Shown: positions 1 through 9,247 of the stretch, one piece after another
Layout: every line of letters begins with the position of its first letter
Numbering within the stretch: position 1 is the stretch's first letter
Source: Hahella ganghwensis DSM 17046
GTDB taxonomy: Bacteria; Pseudomonadota; Gammaproteobacteria; Pseudomonadales; Oleiphilaceae
Direction of reading: 5' to 3'
NCBI RefSeq assembly: GCF_000376785.1
Contig: NZ_AQXX01000140.1
Location: 62,001-126,000, forward strand
Length of the DNA stretch: 64,000 bases
Position numbers and translations under genes: made by a program
Notes under the pieces: generated by a model
Database searches by the model: none
What the model saw: the letters and a program-made list of their open reading frames with translations, nothing else
What the model was told of the DNA's origin: nothing

Positions 1-1008
1 CGAATCAGTACCCGCTGCGGCCTTGAGGGAGTGGCGGGTATTACCACCTACTCCGAACACTGTTTTGACGAAGCTGTCGGAGCAGCAATCAAGCCATTGC
101 TACCAGAACTGATTGGACGAAACGCCTGGCAATCAGATGCAATCTGGCATCAGATGATGACACGCTACAACAGTATGACGCCCAAGCCTCAGTCTGTCAT
201 CGATATTGCCCTATGGGATCTGAAGGCAAAGTCAGTAAACCTTCCACTATATCGCCTGCTCGGTGGCAGTCGAAGTCACATCCAGTCCTACGCCAGCACC
301 CCCTTGCTCGACAGCCCGGCAGAGTATGTAAGTTTCGTGCATGAACTTCAGAAATCTGGGTTTAACACTGTCAAATTTCACGTGTGGTGTGACCTGGAAA
401 AAGACCTCGCATTACTGGATGCAATCGAGCAAGAGTTCGGCATGGACCTGGCCTTCATGGTTGACCTCGAAGAACGTTACTGCCAAAGGGAAGCCAAAGC
501 GATTACAAAACGCCTGGAGAAAATGAACTGTATCTGGCTTGAGGCGCCGCTTCCTGACACTGACCTCAGAGGCTATGCCGAACTGCGACGAGGAACCACT
601 GTACCAATCATTCCTGCCGGGAACACTCTGCTGGATCCCGGGCAAATGCTACCTGGCATTGAGCAAAATGCCTGGGACGCCTTGCGCACAGACGTCACCT
701 ACGCTGGAGGATTTACCGCCGCTCGGACAATTGCTTCCCTGGCACAGGCCCATGGCCTTCCATTGGAGCTTCAATCCTGGGGATATACACTCACCCAGGC
801 GGCCAACCTTCATCTGATGCTTTCCATACCGAATGCCATGTACTTTGAGCAACCCGTCCCCTACAACAGCCACGAAGCCTATTGCCGTACACCAATCCGT
901 ACCGATAACGGCGTTGTGCATGCTCCTATGGCGCCTGGACTGGGAATCGAAATGGATTGGCAACAGGTAAAACGGCACACTCTCTGGCAATATCAGTTCA
1001 GTGGATGA
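1..1008 (+). CDS. Enolase-superfamily dehydratase/racemase-like protein (5' partial)
   Basis: The frame is open from the first base of the window, so the N-terminus lies outside it; the GTG at 31 is an internal valine codon. The protein has the beta-barrel domain of the mandelate racemase/muconate lactonizing enzyme superfamily, which abstracts a proton alpha to a carboxylate. Visible active-site landmarks are K-x-H in VKFHVW, an Asp in FMVDLEE, a Glu in WLEAPLPD, an Asn in PAGNTL where a third acidic metal ligand is usual, and an Asp in TDVTYAGG. The usual His near the C-terminus is replaced by SWG. It is followed after 3 bases by a paralogous gene, so the two are probably cotranscribed and act in sugar-acid or related carboxylate catabolism. 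The substrate cannot be read from sequence. Confidence 0.85.
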   Translation, partial: RISTRCGLEGVAGITTYSEHCFDEAVGAAIKPLLPELIGRNAWQSDAIWHQMMTRYNSMTPKPQSVIDIALWDLKAKSVNLPLYRLLGGSRSHIQSYASTPLLDSPAEYVSFVHELQKSGFNTVKFHVWCDLEKDLALLDAIEQEFGMDLAFMVDLEERYCQREAKAITKRLEKMNCIWLEAPLPDTDLRGYAELRRGTTVPIIPAGNTLLDPGQMLPGIEQNAWDALRTDVTYAGGFTAARTIASLAQAHGLPLELQSWGYTLTQAANLHLMLSIPNAMYFEQPVPYNSHEAYCRTPIRTDNGVVHAPMAPGLGIEMDWQQVKRHTLWQYQFSG

Positions 1009-1011
1009 GCG

Positions 1012-2142
1012 ATGAAAATCACCAATATCGAAGTCATTGAACTGCGGGTACCTGACACACGACCACTGGATCTCGATCCGACTAATAACGGCTGTCTTAT
1101 ACGGCTGCATACTGACTCAGGCCATTGTGGTATCGCTGAGGTGGATAGCCTGCCTTCTGTCATAAAGGCAATTGTCGACGCACCACCTCGCATTAATACT
1201 TTAATGGGGCTTAAGTCCATTTTGATCGGGGAAGACCCCACCAATATTCCGCAGCTGTGGAAGAAGATGCATCACCACACGAGCTATTGCGGTCGACGCG
1301 GTATCGTAATGCATGCAATCAGTGGTATCGATATCGCTTTATGGGATCTTCTCGGCAAACTGGAAAACAAACCGGTTTCCGAACTTCTTGGCACACCTAA
1401 ACGTCAATCCTTACCTGCATATACAACAGTGTACCCTCTGGGCAAAAGTGCCGATGAACTTTATCGGGCATTGGAGAATGCTCTGCGCTACCCGGTAAAA
1501 GCCCTTAAACTGGCAATTGACCCTTTCTGGCGGGATTCGCCACAGTTGGCGACAGAATTACTGCTCAAGGCGCGCGATTTTGTAGGGCCGGACATGGAGC
1601 TTATGCTGGATGCTGTCGCCAGCTTTACCCATCGCGATCAACTTAAACCTCTTTTACCAACTCTGCATGAGTGCCATATCCGTTGGCTGGAAGCTCCGTT
1701 TCCGCTTGATCACCTCGACCAGTACCGTCGCATCAAAGAGTCCGGTATTCCTATTGCAGCTGGAGATACCGGGTTGACCGCACCTGATGAATGGCTGCCT
1801 TATTTCAGAGACGCCCAAATAGACATTGCACAACCGGATATAAGCTGGGTTGGGGGCTTCACGGCGTTACAAGAGATTGCCATGATGGCACAGGAATTTG
1901 GCAGTCGCCTGATTCCCCATGGCTGGAATACCGACCTTACCCTGGCTGCCAACCTGCATTTTCTGGCGGTTCAACCCACAGCCGAGTATGCAGAATTCTC
2001 AACATCCAGTTCACCTCTGCGCTGGCAGTTAGCCGAAAATGGTCCGAACATCGATCATAACGGTATGATCCCCGTCCCGGATGGTCCAGGTCTAGGGATC
2101 TCCATTAACGAGGAGATTCTGCGGCAGTACCGAATTGATTAA
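1012..2142 (+). CDS. Enolase-superfamily (mandelate racemase-like) enzyme
   Basis: This is a full-length (376 aa) member of the mandelate racemase/galactonate dehydratase type. The N-terminal capping domain spans about residues 1-120 and the barrel follows. Likely Mg2+ ligands are the Asp in LMLDAVAS, the Glu in WLEAPFP and the Asp in AAGDTG. An Asp (QPDISW) and a His (PHGWNTD) form the usual His-Asp base pair. The second-strand lysine sits in ALKLAID, so the motif is K-x-A rather than K-x-K. The ATG lies 3 bases after the preceding stop. The family uses these residues for dehydration or epimerisation of sugar acids; the exact substrate is unknown. It differs from its neighbour in keeping the catalytic His. 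Confidence 0.88.
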   Translation: MKITNIEVIELRVPDTRPLDLDPTNNGCLIRLHTDSGHCGIAEVDSLPSVIKAIVDAPPRINTLMGLKSILIGEDPTNIPQLWKKMHHHTSYCGRRGIVMHAISGIDIALWDLLGKLENKPVSELLGTPKRQSLPAYTTVYPLGKSADELYRALENALRYPVKALKLAIDPFWRDSPQLATELLLKARDFVGPDMELMLDAVASFTHRDQLKPLLPTLHECHIRWLEAPFPLDHLDQYRRIKESGIPIAAGDTGLTAPDEWLPYFRDAQIDIAQPDISWVGGFTALQEIAMMAQEFGSRLIPHGWNTDLTLAANLHFLAVQPTAEYAEFSTSSSPLRWQLAENGPNIDHNGMIPVPDGPGLGISINEEILRQYRID

Positions 2143-2198
2143 ATACCACGGTCATCAAAGCATTCCAAAAATTCACGGTAAGAATAACAGGATTTCAG

Positions 2199-2864
2199 CT
2201 AAGCCAATAACGGCTTTGCTTTCATACCCTGCAACTCTTCAAAACCCGTAATGTTTTTGATAGCTTCTTTCTCAGCTCGTTTCCCTTCGCCAGCACAGAT
2301 AGCCGCCACCAATGCCTCGTGGCTACGGCCGACCAAGTGGGGGTCAAATGTCCGGTTCGCCGCAGCAATGTAACTTAAAAACTGATTTTCGACCATACGA
2401 TACTGCTGCGCGAGCCGTTTGTGATTGGACAATGCAATGATGGTTTTGTGTAAAGCCAGATCTCCCCGCGTGATGGCATGAAGGTCGTCACCCTCACACA
2501 ACTCCAGTAGTTCCTGATAGGCGCTTTGTAATTCCGACACGCCCTCTTCCGTGATTTTTTCCGCTGCCAGACGTGCAGCCAGCCCCTCAAGAGTGGCTCT
2601 GAGGGTATATAGCTCCCACAAATCCTGGTCATTCATTTCAACCACGGACCATCCGGCATAAGGAACCTGTGTTACCAGCCCTTCAGCACCGAGTTGATGC
2701 AGCACGATACGGATCGTTCCACGCGACAAGCCATACTCTTTGGCCAGAGTCATCTCAACCAAGCGCATACCGGGAGGAAGTTCACCATTGATAATGGCTT
2801 CTCGGAGAAGGTCGGCAGCCTGGTCCTCAAGGCTGCGTTTACTGATCAGTTCGGACTTTTTCAC
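2199..2864 (-). CDS. GntR-family transcriptional regulator, FCD (FadR) subfamily
   Basis: An N-terminal winged helix-turn-helix (SLEDQAADLLREAI, then LAKEYGLSRGTIR) is followed by an all-helical FCD ligand-binding domain of about 140 residues, with metal/ligand-type residues in the DLALHKTI region. FCD regulators usually sense sugar acids or carboxylates, which fits the convergent enolase-superfamily genes. I chose GTG at 2864, giving about 221 aa, the usual family length. A longer frame exists from TTG at 2912, but that codon lies inside an inverted repeat (2906-2932) that looks like the gene's own operator. Control of the enolase genes is inferred from proximity only. Confidence 0.85.
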   Translation of the reverse strand: MKKSELISKRSLEDQAADLLREAIINGELPPGMRLVEMTLAKEYGLSRGTIRIVLHQLGAEGLVTQVPYAGWSVVEMNDQDLWELYTLRATLEGLAARLAAEKITEEGVSELQSAYQELLELCEGDDLHAITRGDLALHKTIIALSNHKRLAQQYRMVENQFLSYIAAANRTFDPHLVGRSHEALVAAICAGEGKRAEKEAIKNITGFEELQGMKAKPLLA

Positions 2865-2905
2865 GCTATCGGAATACTCGAAAGATTGTAGATTGGCCAA
2901 CAATC

Positions 2906-2932
2906 GTACCAAAATAACGAAATAATTGGTAC
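2906..2932. promoter_or_regulatory. Inverted repeat, candidate GntR operator
   Basis: GTACCAA (2906-2912) and TTGGTAC (2926-2932) form a perfect 7-base inverted repeat separated by 13 A/T-rich bases, 42-68 bases upstream of the preferred start of the GntR/FCD regulator. FCD regulators often bind TGGTnnnACCA-like palindromes and autoregulate. The assignment is inferred from position and symmetry. Confidence 0.45.
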
Positions 2933-2958
2933 ATCAGAAGCACTCAATACCAAAAGCC

Positions 2959-2982
2959 GCCCGGGTGGGCATAAACCCGGGC
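2959..2982 (-). terminator. Possible rho-independent terminator
   Basis: GCCCGGGT (2959-2966) pairs with ACCCGGGC (2975-2982) across an 8-base loop. On the minus strand the stem is followed by GGCTTTTGG. It could end transcription coming from the RDD-protein gene, although it lies about 210 bases past that stop. Confidence 0.35.
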
Positions 2983-3192
2983 ATCCCCAGCTCCTAAGCA
3001 ATGCAACATGAAAAGATTTGCGGAAAACAAATAGCTGTAGCAAACCTGTTGAACAGTCCCCTTCACTTTCGCAGCTTGAGCAAAGTGCGCCACGACTATC
3101 GCAAATGACAAATAAAGCTTTCAGATTTCTAAACAAATCTCCATATGTGTCAGTGGTAAAGTTTAGTGCTTGGAAGGCCTCATTTGTGGGGG

Positions 3193-3684
3193 CTAACCAA
3201 GAATCACTTTAGTGCCCGCAGCATAATCATGAACACAGCGTTTCTGTTTACCAAAGATAAACAAGATATTGATCAGGGAGAATAGCTGGCCGACAAGGGG
3301 AACTTGACCTGGGATAATGTATACCGCGTAACGTACGAGAAGAGTCTTGGGTGAAGGAAGGTCACCACTCAATTCAACTATTTTGATACCTGCAACTTTT
3401 TTGCCGACAGTCTGGCCGTATTTCACCAACCATCTTGCGTTGATTGCAATAAACACCACAATACCGAACAGCCCCATTCCAAGGCTATATGCGATTGAAG
3501 GCTCCTGTCCTGTTGAAAGCCCGTCAAACCCACCGGTCAGGTACATTACAGGTAATGTAATCAGCGACATTACGATTCCATCGACTATCGCCGCTCCCAA
3601 CCGTTTCCATCTTGAGGCCAGTTCATCTTCGCCGGACGCACCCACTAAATCAGATTCAGGCGCAGAATAAACGTTATTTTCCAT
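3193..3684 (-). CDS. RDD-family membrane protein
   Basis: This 163 aa protein begins MENNVYSAPESD. A short acidic cytoplasmic N-terminus is followed by SRWKRLGAAIVDGIV, the R-x-x-A-x-x-x-D pattern of the RDD family, and about three to four transmembrane helices. The second RDD element is visible as VGKKVAGIKIV. RDD proteins are small integral membrane proteins, a few tied to Na+(Li+)/H+ antiport, most of unknown role. The frame is open upstream to 3969, but that Arg-rich extension is antisense to the chemoreceptor gene and not protein-like. The ATG at 3684 has a good ribosome-binding site (GGAGATA). The gene lies downstream of the chemoreceptor on the same strand. Confidence 0.85.
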   Translation of the reverse strand: MENNVYSAPESDLVGASGEDELASRWKRLGAAIVDGIVMSLITLPVMYLTGGFDGLSTGQEPSIAYSLGMGLFGIVVFIAINARWLVKYGQTVGKKVAGIKIVELSGDLPSPKTLLVRYAVYIIPGQVPLVGQLFSLINILFIFGKQKRCVHDYAAGTKVILG

Positions 3685-3790
3685 GTCATATCTCCAGTAT
3701 TTTTCAAAAAAGGAAGACATTTTATTACGAAAATAACGCACCAGCCAAAAATATGAAGATCTATCGTCCAACCTCAGTGGTGGAGCATTG

Positions 3791-5467
3791 TCATACCCTG
3801 AACTGACCAACCTGATCCTGCAGACTCTGGCTGTCAGCCGCAACCGTTTGCGCCGTTGCGTTGTTCTGCTCGGCCAGCGAAGCAGCATCATTAGCCGCTT
3901 CCGCAATGGTATGGATCTGTTGGTTAATATCTTCTGCAACGCTGTTCTGCTCGGTCGCTGCCGTGGCAATCATCTGATTGTGTTCGGATATTTTCTCGAT
4001 GGCTTCCACTACTGCGACCAGCACCGCATTCGCCTCCTGACTGAGGGTAACGGCTTCCGCACTGGCCTGCTTTCCTTCGCCGAACAGCTTAACAGCGGCC
4101 TGTGATTCCTGAGTCAAACGGGCAATTTTCTCTTTGATCTCTTCCGTGCTGGCTGCCGTTCTGGAGGCCAACCCACGAACTTCATCCGCCACCACAGCAA
4201 ATCCCCGTCCCTGTTCACCTGCCCGTGCCGCTTCAATCGCCGCATTTAACGCCAACAGATTGGTTTGCTCGGCAATACCGCTGATGACATCCAAAATACC
4301 GCCAATTTCCCCAACACTGCTTTCCAGGGAATTAATCTGGGCATTCGCCTGATCCAGTTTTTCAGCCAACAGTTTTACCTTATCGGCGGATTGCTCCAGC
4401 GTTGAAGAAGCTGAACGAATCTTGGAAGTTGCTTCGAGACTGGCTTCAGCGGCGTGTTCCGCATTTTCAGACACATTGGCTGCCGTCGCTGTCAACTCAT
4501 TCACGGCTGTCGCCACCAGTTCAGTGGATTCACGCTGGCCACTGATTGCCTGACTGACTTTTCCGGCCCGTTGCGATGACTCCGTTGTTTCGTTTGTAAT
4601 ATTGCCGGAGGTCTCAGCAATCATCCTGACCAGCTGTTGAAGGGAATCCAGAAAGGTGTTGAACTGACTGGCTAGACGGGTTAACTCATCTTTACCTGAA
4701 ACTTTGACCCGCTGAGTAAGGTCGCCCCCTCCTGCAGCAATTTGTTCGATGGAGGCGGTAATTGTCGACAGGGGCTTGGTGATGGAACGGGTCAGTACCA
4801 GACCAAGGCCGATCACAATAATGCCGATCACCACCACCAGAGTTATCGTTGACGCCAATCCCGTGGCCACCTGTTGCTCTGAAAAAGCTGCCAGCTCTCC
4901 GATTGCCTGATGCATGTCATCCAGATCTACGCTGGTCCCCAGCACCATATCCCATTGTTCCAACCAGATGCTGTAATACAAACGTTGGGATTCACCACCA
5001 TCTTCCAGGGCAAACCGGGCCTCCGAATAGCCATCACCACTCTTGGCCGCCTGGATCAGGTTCTGCACCCAGAGATTGCCGTTGGCATCCTTCGCGTCTA
5101 TAAACGATTGCCCAAGACCTTCAAGCTCGGAACCTTTAAATATCAACGATCCGTCAGAACGGTAAGCAAACAGATGATTCCCTTCCTGATAGGTAATTTT
5201 TTTAAGCTGCTCAATGGCTAGTTGTTGTCCCATTTTTGACCTGCCCATCGCCCCTTCATAGTTGTCCTTGATCTGGGAATAGACAAGCTGCAGAACCGTT
5301 TTCAATTCCCCACGCTTAGCGTCCTGCACTGAATCTGAAAGCTTTTGGGTGGTGGCCGAAGACAAAGAGTCCATCTGTACACCGTTGGCGATCGTCAAAC
5401 CAACAGAAATGACCAAAATGGGGAGAATGGCCAGCAGTAATAACTTCTGGCGGATGGTTAAATGCAT
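3791..5467 (-). CDS. Methyl-accepting chemotaxis protein with single Cache domain
   Basis: This 558 aa chemoreceptor has TM1 at about residues 8-28, a periplasmic sCache_2-type sensor at about 35-195 (with [18 protein letters not shown]), TM2 at about 204-226, a HAMP domain to about 280, and a cytoplasmic signalling domain. The hairpin tip ([20 protein letters not shown]) is canonical for contacting CheA and CheW. No CheR/CheB-tethering pentapeptide is visible at the C-terminus (VGQFRV). Cache_2 sensors commonly bind small organic acids, but the ligand is unknown. It is transcribed divergently from the alpha/beta hydrolase gene across a 345-base intergenic region. Confidence 0.95.
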   Translation of the reverse strand: MHLTIRQKLLLLAILPILVISVGLTIANGVQMDSLSSATTQKLSDSVQDAKRGELKTVLQLVYSQIKDNYEGAMGRSKMGQQLAIEQLKKITYQEGNHLFAYRSDGSLIFKGSELEGLGQSFIDAKDANGNLWVQNLIQAAKSGDGYSEARFALEDGGESQRLYYSIWLEQWDMVLGTSVDLDDMHQAIGELAAFSEQQVATGLASTITLVVVIGIIVIGLGLVLTRSITKPLSTITASIEQIAAGGGDLTQRVKVSGKDELTRLASQFNTFLDSLQQLVRMIAETSGNITNETTESSQRAGKVSQAISGQRESTELVATAVNELTATAANVSENAEHAAEASLEATSKIRSASSTLEQSADKVKLLAEKLDQANAQINSLESSVGEIGGILDVISGIAEQTNLLALNAAIEAARAGEQGRGFAVVADEVRGLASRTAASTEEIKEKIARLTQESQAAVKLFGEGKQASAEAVTLSQEANAVLVAVVEAIEKISEHNQMIATAATEQNSVAEDINQQIHTIAEAANDAASLAEQNNATAQTVAADSQSLQDQVGQFRV

Positions 5468-5812
5468 ACTACGCTCCCAGGCTTAACGCCCTCTCATAGA
5501 ACTGGCTTGTTATTAATTAAGGGTGATTGCTGATTTTCTTATTCACTTTTGAAAGTATTGATCCTGAACCCACATCTGTACAGTCGGGCGAGCAATGACG
5601 TGCATGAAACCGACTGACCCGAAACGTATATTACACTGGCTTTGAAAAGTGATTTTCTCACCTATCATTTACCGGTAAAATCACAAGCTATTATGCTAAT
5701 GGTGCCACCCAATGATGGATGCCACCATCACCTCTGGAAGTATCGCTGTCAGAGAAGGAATCTTCTTCGCCTTCATAACCACTTAAGCCTTCACAGTATT
5801 AAGGGCAGCGAT
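5468..5812. other. Intergenic region between divergent chemoreceptor and hydrolase genes
   Basis: This stretch should hold the promoters of both flanking genes. A frame continuous with the hydrolase runs back to 5642, but its composition (His- and Arg-rich, no domain) is not convincing coding sequence. I recognise no RNA gene, terminator or clear promoter box. Confidence 0.5.
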
Positions 5813-6841
5813 ATGAGCATCTATATTATCAGTAACCGTTCCATTCAGCGGATCAACAAGAAAGAACGCTTTGACCCCAACGGAAAAGAAAAAGCCTCCC
5901 CGACTTTCCGAATCGCGGAATACTTTCCTGACCGCAAGGACTACGAGCTGTTCCCTGACCGCACAGCCAGCAATTACACTGGATTAGCATCGAAACCCAA
6001 AAAGGATGATCTGACCGGAACCGGTAAGTTGTTTTTCGATCTCTTTAAACAACTTTCCAGTGCTAACCAGCGCTCTGATGTTCTGGTGTTTATCCACGGT
6101 TTCAACTACGACCTCAATTCCAATCTCAAACACATTGAACAGCTGAAGAAGCATTACCTGGACCGTTCAAGTTGTACCGTTGATCACCTGGTCTATGTTT
6201 CCTGGCCCTCACTGGGACGCCTGTGGAAATATACCGATGACCAACCGGATGCCATTGATACCGGCGCTATTCTGGGCCGAGCATTTCGCAAGGTGCATCA
6301 ATTCTATGCTGACATGTTCGACAGCGGTGACCATGAACCCTGTCGGCAACGAATTCACCTGGCAGCTCACTCTATGGGTAACCAGGTTCTGCATCATTTT
6401 GCCGCCCAACTGGGGGAAACCCCTTATCCACTGTTCAGCGAAGTCCTCCTGCTTAATGCCGACTGTGATCACGACCTGTTCGAACACGGAAGAGCGTTTG
6501 CTCACCTCCACAAACTCTGCGAACGCGTCCATGTCTATATCAATCAGGAGGACGACGCCCTGCTGGTCTCTCAGGGAACCAAAAACAAAAAACAGCGAAT
6601 GGGACGTAAAGGCCCCACCAATCTTTATGATCTCGCCCCCAACGTACTGGTCATGGATACGACCGGCGCCGGCCGACGGGATGACGTGGCACTGCGGGAA
6701 CGCATCGGCGACCATTGGGGCTATCTGGAGCGCAAAACGGTCCGCGACGATATCATCCAGGTATTTGCCGGCGTCGACGAGGATGATATTCCCAAGCGCA
6801 AAGTCTGGGAGGCCCATCCCCAGTACTTTTATTTGCCGTAA
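5813..6841 (+). CDS. Alpha/beta hydrolase, DUF900-like esterase/lipase
   Basis: This cytosolic protein of 342 aa has no signal peptide. It has the alpha/beta-hydrolase oxyanion region (VLVFIHGFNYD) and a nucleophile elbow AAHSMGN with Ser as probable nucleophile. A later acidic segment (LLNADCDHDLF) and a C-terminal His-rich region (GDHWGYLE) could supply the Asp and His. The arrangement matches the DUF900 family of esterase-like proteins, whose substrates are mostly unknown. I chose the ATG at 5813 rather than the longer frame from 5642 because a purine-rich AAGGGCAGCG lies just upstream and the extension is not protein-like. It stands alone, followed by a strong inverted repeat. Confidence 0.8.
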   Translation: MSIYIISNRSIQRINKKERFDPNGKEKASPTFRIAEYFPDRKDYELFPDRTASNYTGLASKPKKDDLTGTGKLFFDLFKQLSSANQRSDVLVFIHGFNYDLNSNLKHIEQLKKHYLDRSSCTVDHLVYVSWPSLGRLWKYTDDQPDAIDTGAILGRAFRKVHQFYADMFDSGDHEPCRQRIHLAAHSMGNQVLHHFAAQLGETPYPLFSEVLLLNADCDHDLFEHGRAFAHLHKLCERVHVYINQEDDALLVSQGTKNKKQRMGRKGPTNLYDLAPNVLVMDTTGAGRRDDVALRERIGDHWGYLERKTVRDDIIQVFAGVDEDDIPKRKVWEAHPQYFYLP

Positions 6842-6851
6842 ACAGTTTCTA

Positions 6852-6882
6852 CGGGGTCAGACCCAGCCCGGGTCTGACCCCG
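6852..6882. repeat. Perfect 13-bp inverted repeat with GGGTCTGACCC core; likely terminator
   Basis: CGGGGTCAGACCC (6852-6864) and GGGTCTGACCCCG (6870-6882) are exact reverse complements around a 5-base loop, 10 bases after the hydrolase stop. There is no T-run, so it may act as an RNA-stabilising or REP-like element instead. The same CAGACCC/GGGTCTG core recurs in the inverted repeat at 20132-20169. Confidence 0.6.
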
Positions 6883-6974
6883 AATGTCCAACAACCCGCT
6901 GCCTGCGTCATTTTCATCCATGCTAAAATCAACAGATCAATACTCATTGCCTGTACAAGCACAGGAGCGCGATC

Positions 6975-7202
6975 ATGATCAAAGCCAGCATCACCAAAGT
7001 GGATTCACTGATCAAAAACGCCGTTTCCAAAGGGGTATTCCCCACCGAGGATGCCGCTGCAGAAGCGCTCCACGAGTGGCTTCTCTACCACGAAAAACAT
7101 TCCGGCAAATACGCAACCGCTTCATCGACTCACGCCGAGCCGGCTGACAATCTTGCCGACCAGGAGTTCCAACTGGACATCATGCGTAATCTGGACGCCT
7201 GA
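6975..7202 (+). CDS. Small hypothetical protein (75 aa)
   Basis: I do not recognise a family. The ATG at 6975 is preceded by a good ribosome-binding site (CAGGAG). The protein starts with an amphipathic helical stretch (SITKVDSLIKNAV), has an acidic, Ala-rich middle and ends LDIMRNLDA. There is no signal peptide or membrane segment. Its stop codon (7200-7202) abuts the reverse-strand stop of yceH (7203-7205), so the two genes converge with no spacer. The good Shine-Dalgarno sequence and ordinary codon use make it a probable real gene. Confidence 0.65.
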   Translation: MIKASITKVDSLIKNAVSKGVFPTEDAAAEALHEWLLYHEKHSGKYATASSTHAEPADNLADQEFQLDIMRNLDA

Positions 7203-7937
7203 TCAGCATACCTCGCCTAATTGACGCAGGCGTTGCTTGAGGGCTTCATTTTCCTGCTCCAGCCTGGCGATCTGTGCCTTCAAAGTATCAATCTCAGCCC
7301 GGTTGGCACCAAATTTCTCGGCATCCATGGATTCCGTCACCACTGGTTCAATATCGCTGGAAAACAAATGAGCATAGCGACTTTCCCGTTTACCGGGTTC
7401 TCTCGGCAAAATGGTGACCAGAGGGCCCTTTTGATGTTCGGTCAGCTCCTTAAGGGTACCCTCTACTTCATCCACTTTGGCAAATGGATGCATGCGGCTG
7501 GCACGGGAGCGCAATTCGCCCGGTGTCTGCGGACCTCTCAACAATAATTCGCACACGACCGCCACCTGTGGCGGCGATAGTTTCAGCTCACCGAATTCGC
7601 TGTTACAGAAACGGTGGGCAAGCTTTTCCACACGGCTTTTGTAACTGTCACCACGCACCAGCCCTCTTTGCTTCAGATCCTCCACCGTTTCTGCAACAGT
7701 CTGTTCTGACAAATCCAACACCGGATGGCGATTACTCTTCTGATTGCAGGCATTAGTCAGGGCATTCAGAGACAGCGGGTATTGATCCGGCGTCGTGATT
7801 TCCTTCTCCAAAAGAACCCCAATAACCCGGGTATCATAAAGCGAAAGATCTTTTTTCAACTGGCTACTCCTTTCAGTTTTTTTACTTCTAGGGTGTGTTG
7901 ACGAATCACCATCATCACTTCCTAGAGTATATGCCAA
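7203..7937 (-). CDS. yceH: YceH family protein (DUF480)
   Basis: The 244 aa sequence follows E. coli YceH closely: VIGVLLEKEITTPDQYPLS, CNQKSNRHPV, FCNSEFGELKLS, LLLRGPQTPGELRSR and LPREPGKRESRYAHLFS are all recognisable. The fold is two winged-helix domains (about residues 30-110 and 115-200) followed by a short coiled coil (IDTLKAQIARLEQENEALKQ) at the C-terminus. The biochemical role is not established. The first 30 residues are Ser- and charge-rich and longer than in E. coli, so a start nearer residue 25-30 is possible. It converges on the small gene at 6975. Confidence 0.92.
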   Translation of the reverse strand: MAYTLGSDDGDSSTHPRSKKTERSSQLKKDLSLYDTRVIGVLLEKEITTPDQYPLSLNALTNACNQKSNRHPVLDLSEQTVAETVEDLKQRGLVRGDSYKSRVEKLAHRFCNSEFGELKLSPPQVAVVCELLLRGPQTPGELRSRASRMHPFAKVDEVEGTLKELTEHQKGPLVTILPREPGKRESRYAHLFSSDIEPVVTESMDAEKFGANRAEIDTLKAQIARLEQENEALKQRLRQLGEVC

Positions 7938-7993
7938 ATCCTTACCAGGAGCCTTTTATAAAACCAGCCAGTTGCCCCTCATCCCTTTGATAT

Positions 7994-9247
7994 TCAGTTG
8001 ATGGCATACGAACCATAGCGCATTCGCTTGGCCAGTGTGACCATGGCTTTGCGGTCATTCATCTCAGGGGCATGCATAAAGTCATGCAGTGCCCCATAAA
8101 ACTCTTCCTGAACCCGGGCGGTAGTCGCCATACCATGCGCGATGCTCGGCAGCAGTGCTCCCTTCTGTTCGGCAATATGAAATTCTTTGCGACTGAGCCG
8201 CGCACATTCATCAAACTTGCTTAAATCCACATCGGTACGGGCAGGAATTGAACCCTTCTTGAGATTGAATACTTCCTGGAACTCCTCGCTCATGATGGCG
8301 CTGGCCAGGTCCTCCTGCGCCTTGCGATCAGCTTTGTCTGAGAGTTTGAACATGGCAAGCGTATCAACGTTATACAGAAACTGATTCCGTGTCCCCGGCA
8401 TCGCGGCACAGATAAAATCCTCACCGGCTTTGAGGCCAGCTTTTTCAAACTCCCCTTTTGCCCAGTCTCCCATAAACTGAAAAGCAGCTTCTCCCTTAAT
8501 AACGGCCTCAGTGGCGATGTTCCAGTCAGGCTTGGAAAGATCTGTTTTGAGATAGGGCTTTAATCTCCGAAACTGAGCAAACACCTTCATCATGGTCTCA
8601 CTCTTGATCACCGCATACTCATTCTCTACAAAAGCGCGGCGATAAAACTCTGGTCCTCCGACAGCCAATGCAACGGACTCAAATATGGTAGCGTCCTGCC
8701 ATGCCTGATCGCCATGAGCAATGACGGCATATCCCCGGGCCTGAATTTTCTTTGCCACCTGTTCAAACTCATCCCAGGTAGAGGGAACTTCAGCTCCGAC
8801 TTCGTCGAGAATTTTCTTGTTGATCCACATCCAATTGGTGCGGTGGATATTCACAGGTGTGGAAACATACTGACCATCAAACCGGGTAACATCAGCGATC
8901 ACATCCGGAAGATTGTCATCCCAGTTCTGCCAGGCAGCCAGTTTATCAAGCTCCTGCAGAAACCCCAGGCGGGCCCAGCGATGAATGTCCGGACCCTTGA
9001 CCATCGCTGACGCCGGTGGCAGTCCCTGAATGACCCTTTGGCGAAGCTCGGCATTGGCACTCTCACCACCTCCACCGACGACCACAAAGTCCTGCCAGAC
9101 ATGCCCCTTCTCTTTCATCATCGACTTCAGCACGTTCAGTGCCTCAGCCTCACCTCCGGATGTCCAATAGTGCAACACTTCAAGTTCACCTGCATAAACC
9201 GGCAAGGACTGCCATACCAATATCAAAACCAGAATGAACCTGTGCAT
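7994..9247 (-). CDS. ABC-type sugar-binding protein, glucose/mannose GtsA-like
   Basis: This periplasmic solute-binding protein (family 1, about 417 aa) has signal peptide MHRFILVLILVWQSLPVYA. The mature part begins ELEVLHYWTSGGEAEAL and contains MVKGPDIHRWA and PVNIHRTNWMWIN, which closely resemble the pseudomonad glucose-binding protein GtsA. It should bind a monosaccharide in the periplasm. No permease or ATPase gene is adjacent. Its divergent neighbour is a chemoreceptor, so a sensory role, or feeding a distant transporter, is possible. I chose the ATG at 9247 because GAGGAGTAT sits at proper distance; the upstream frame to 9319 adds residues before the signal peptide. Confidence 0.88.
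   Translation of the reverse strand: MHRFILVLILVWQSLPVYAGELEVLHYWTSGGEAEALNVLKSMMKEKGHVWQDFVVVGGGGESANAELRQRVIQGLPPASAMVKGPDIHRWARLGFLQELDKLAAWQNWDDNLPDVIADVTRFDGQYVSTPVNIHRTNWMWINKKILDEVGAEVPSTWDEFEQVAKKIQARGYAVIAHGDQAWQDATIFESVALAVGGPEFYRRAFVENEYAVIKSETMMKVFAQFRRLKPYLKTDLSKPDWNIATEAVIKGEAAFQFMGDWAKGEFEKAGLKAGEDFICAAMPGTRNQFLYNVDTLAMFKLSDKADRKAQEDLASAIMSEEFQEVFNLKKGSIPARTDVDLSKFDECARLSRKEFHIAEQKGALLPSIAHGMATTARVQEEFYGALHDFMHAPEMNDRKAMVTLAKRMRYGSYAIN

Noticed and set aside
649-1244. Minus-strand frames opposite the enolase-superfamily genes
   Set aside because: They are antisense shadows of strong coding sequence on the plus strand.
3685-3969. N-terminal extension of the RDD protein frame
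   Set aside because: The extra sequence is Arg-rich, antisense to the chemoreceptor end and lacks a domain; ATG 3684 has a better ribosome-binding site.
5642-5812. N-terminal extension of the alpha/beta hydrolase
   Set aside because: Composition is not protein-like and no start signal is present.
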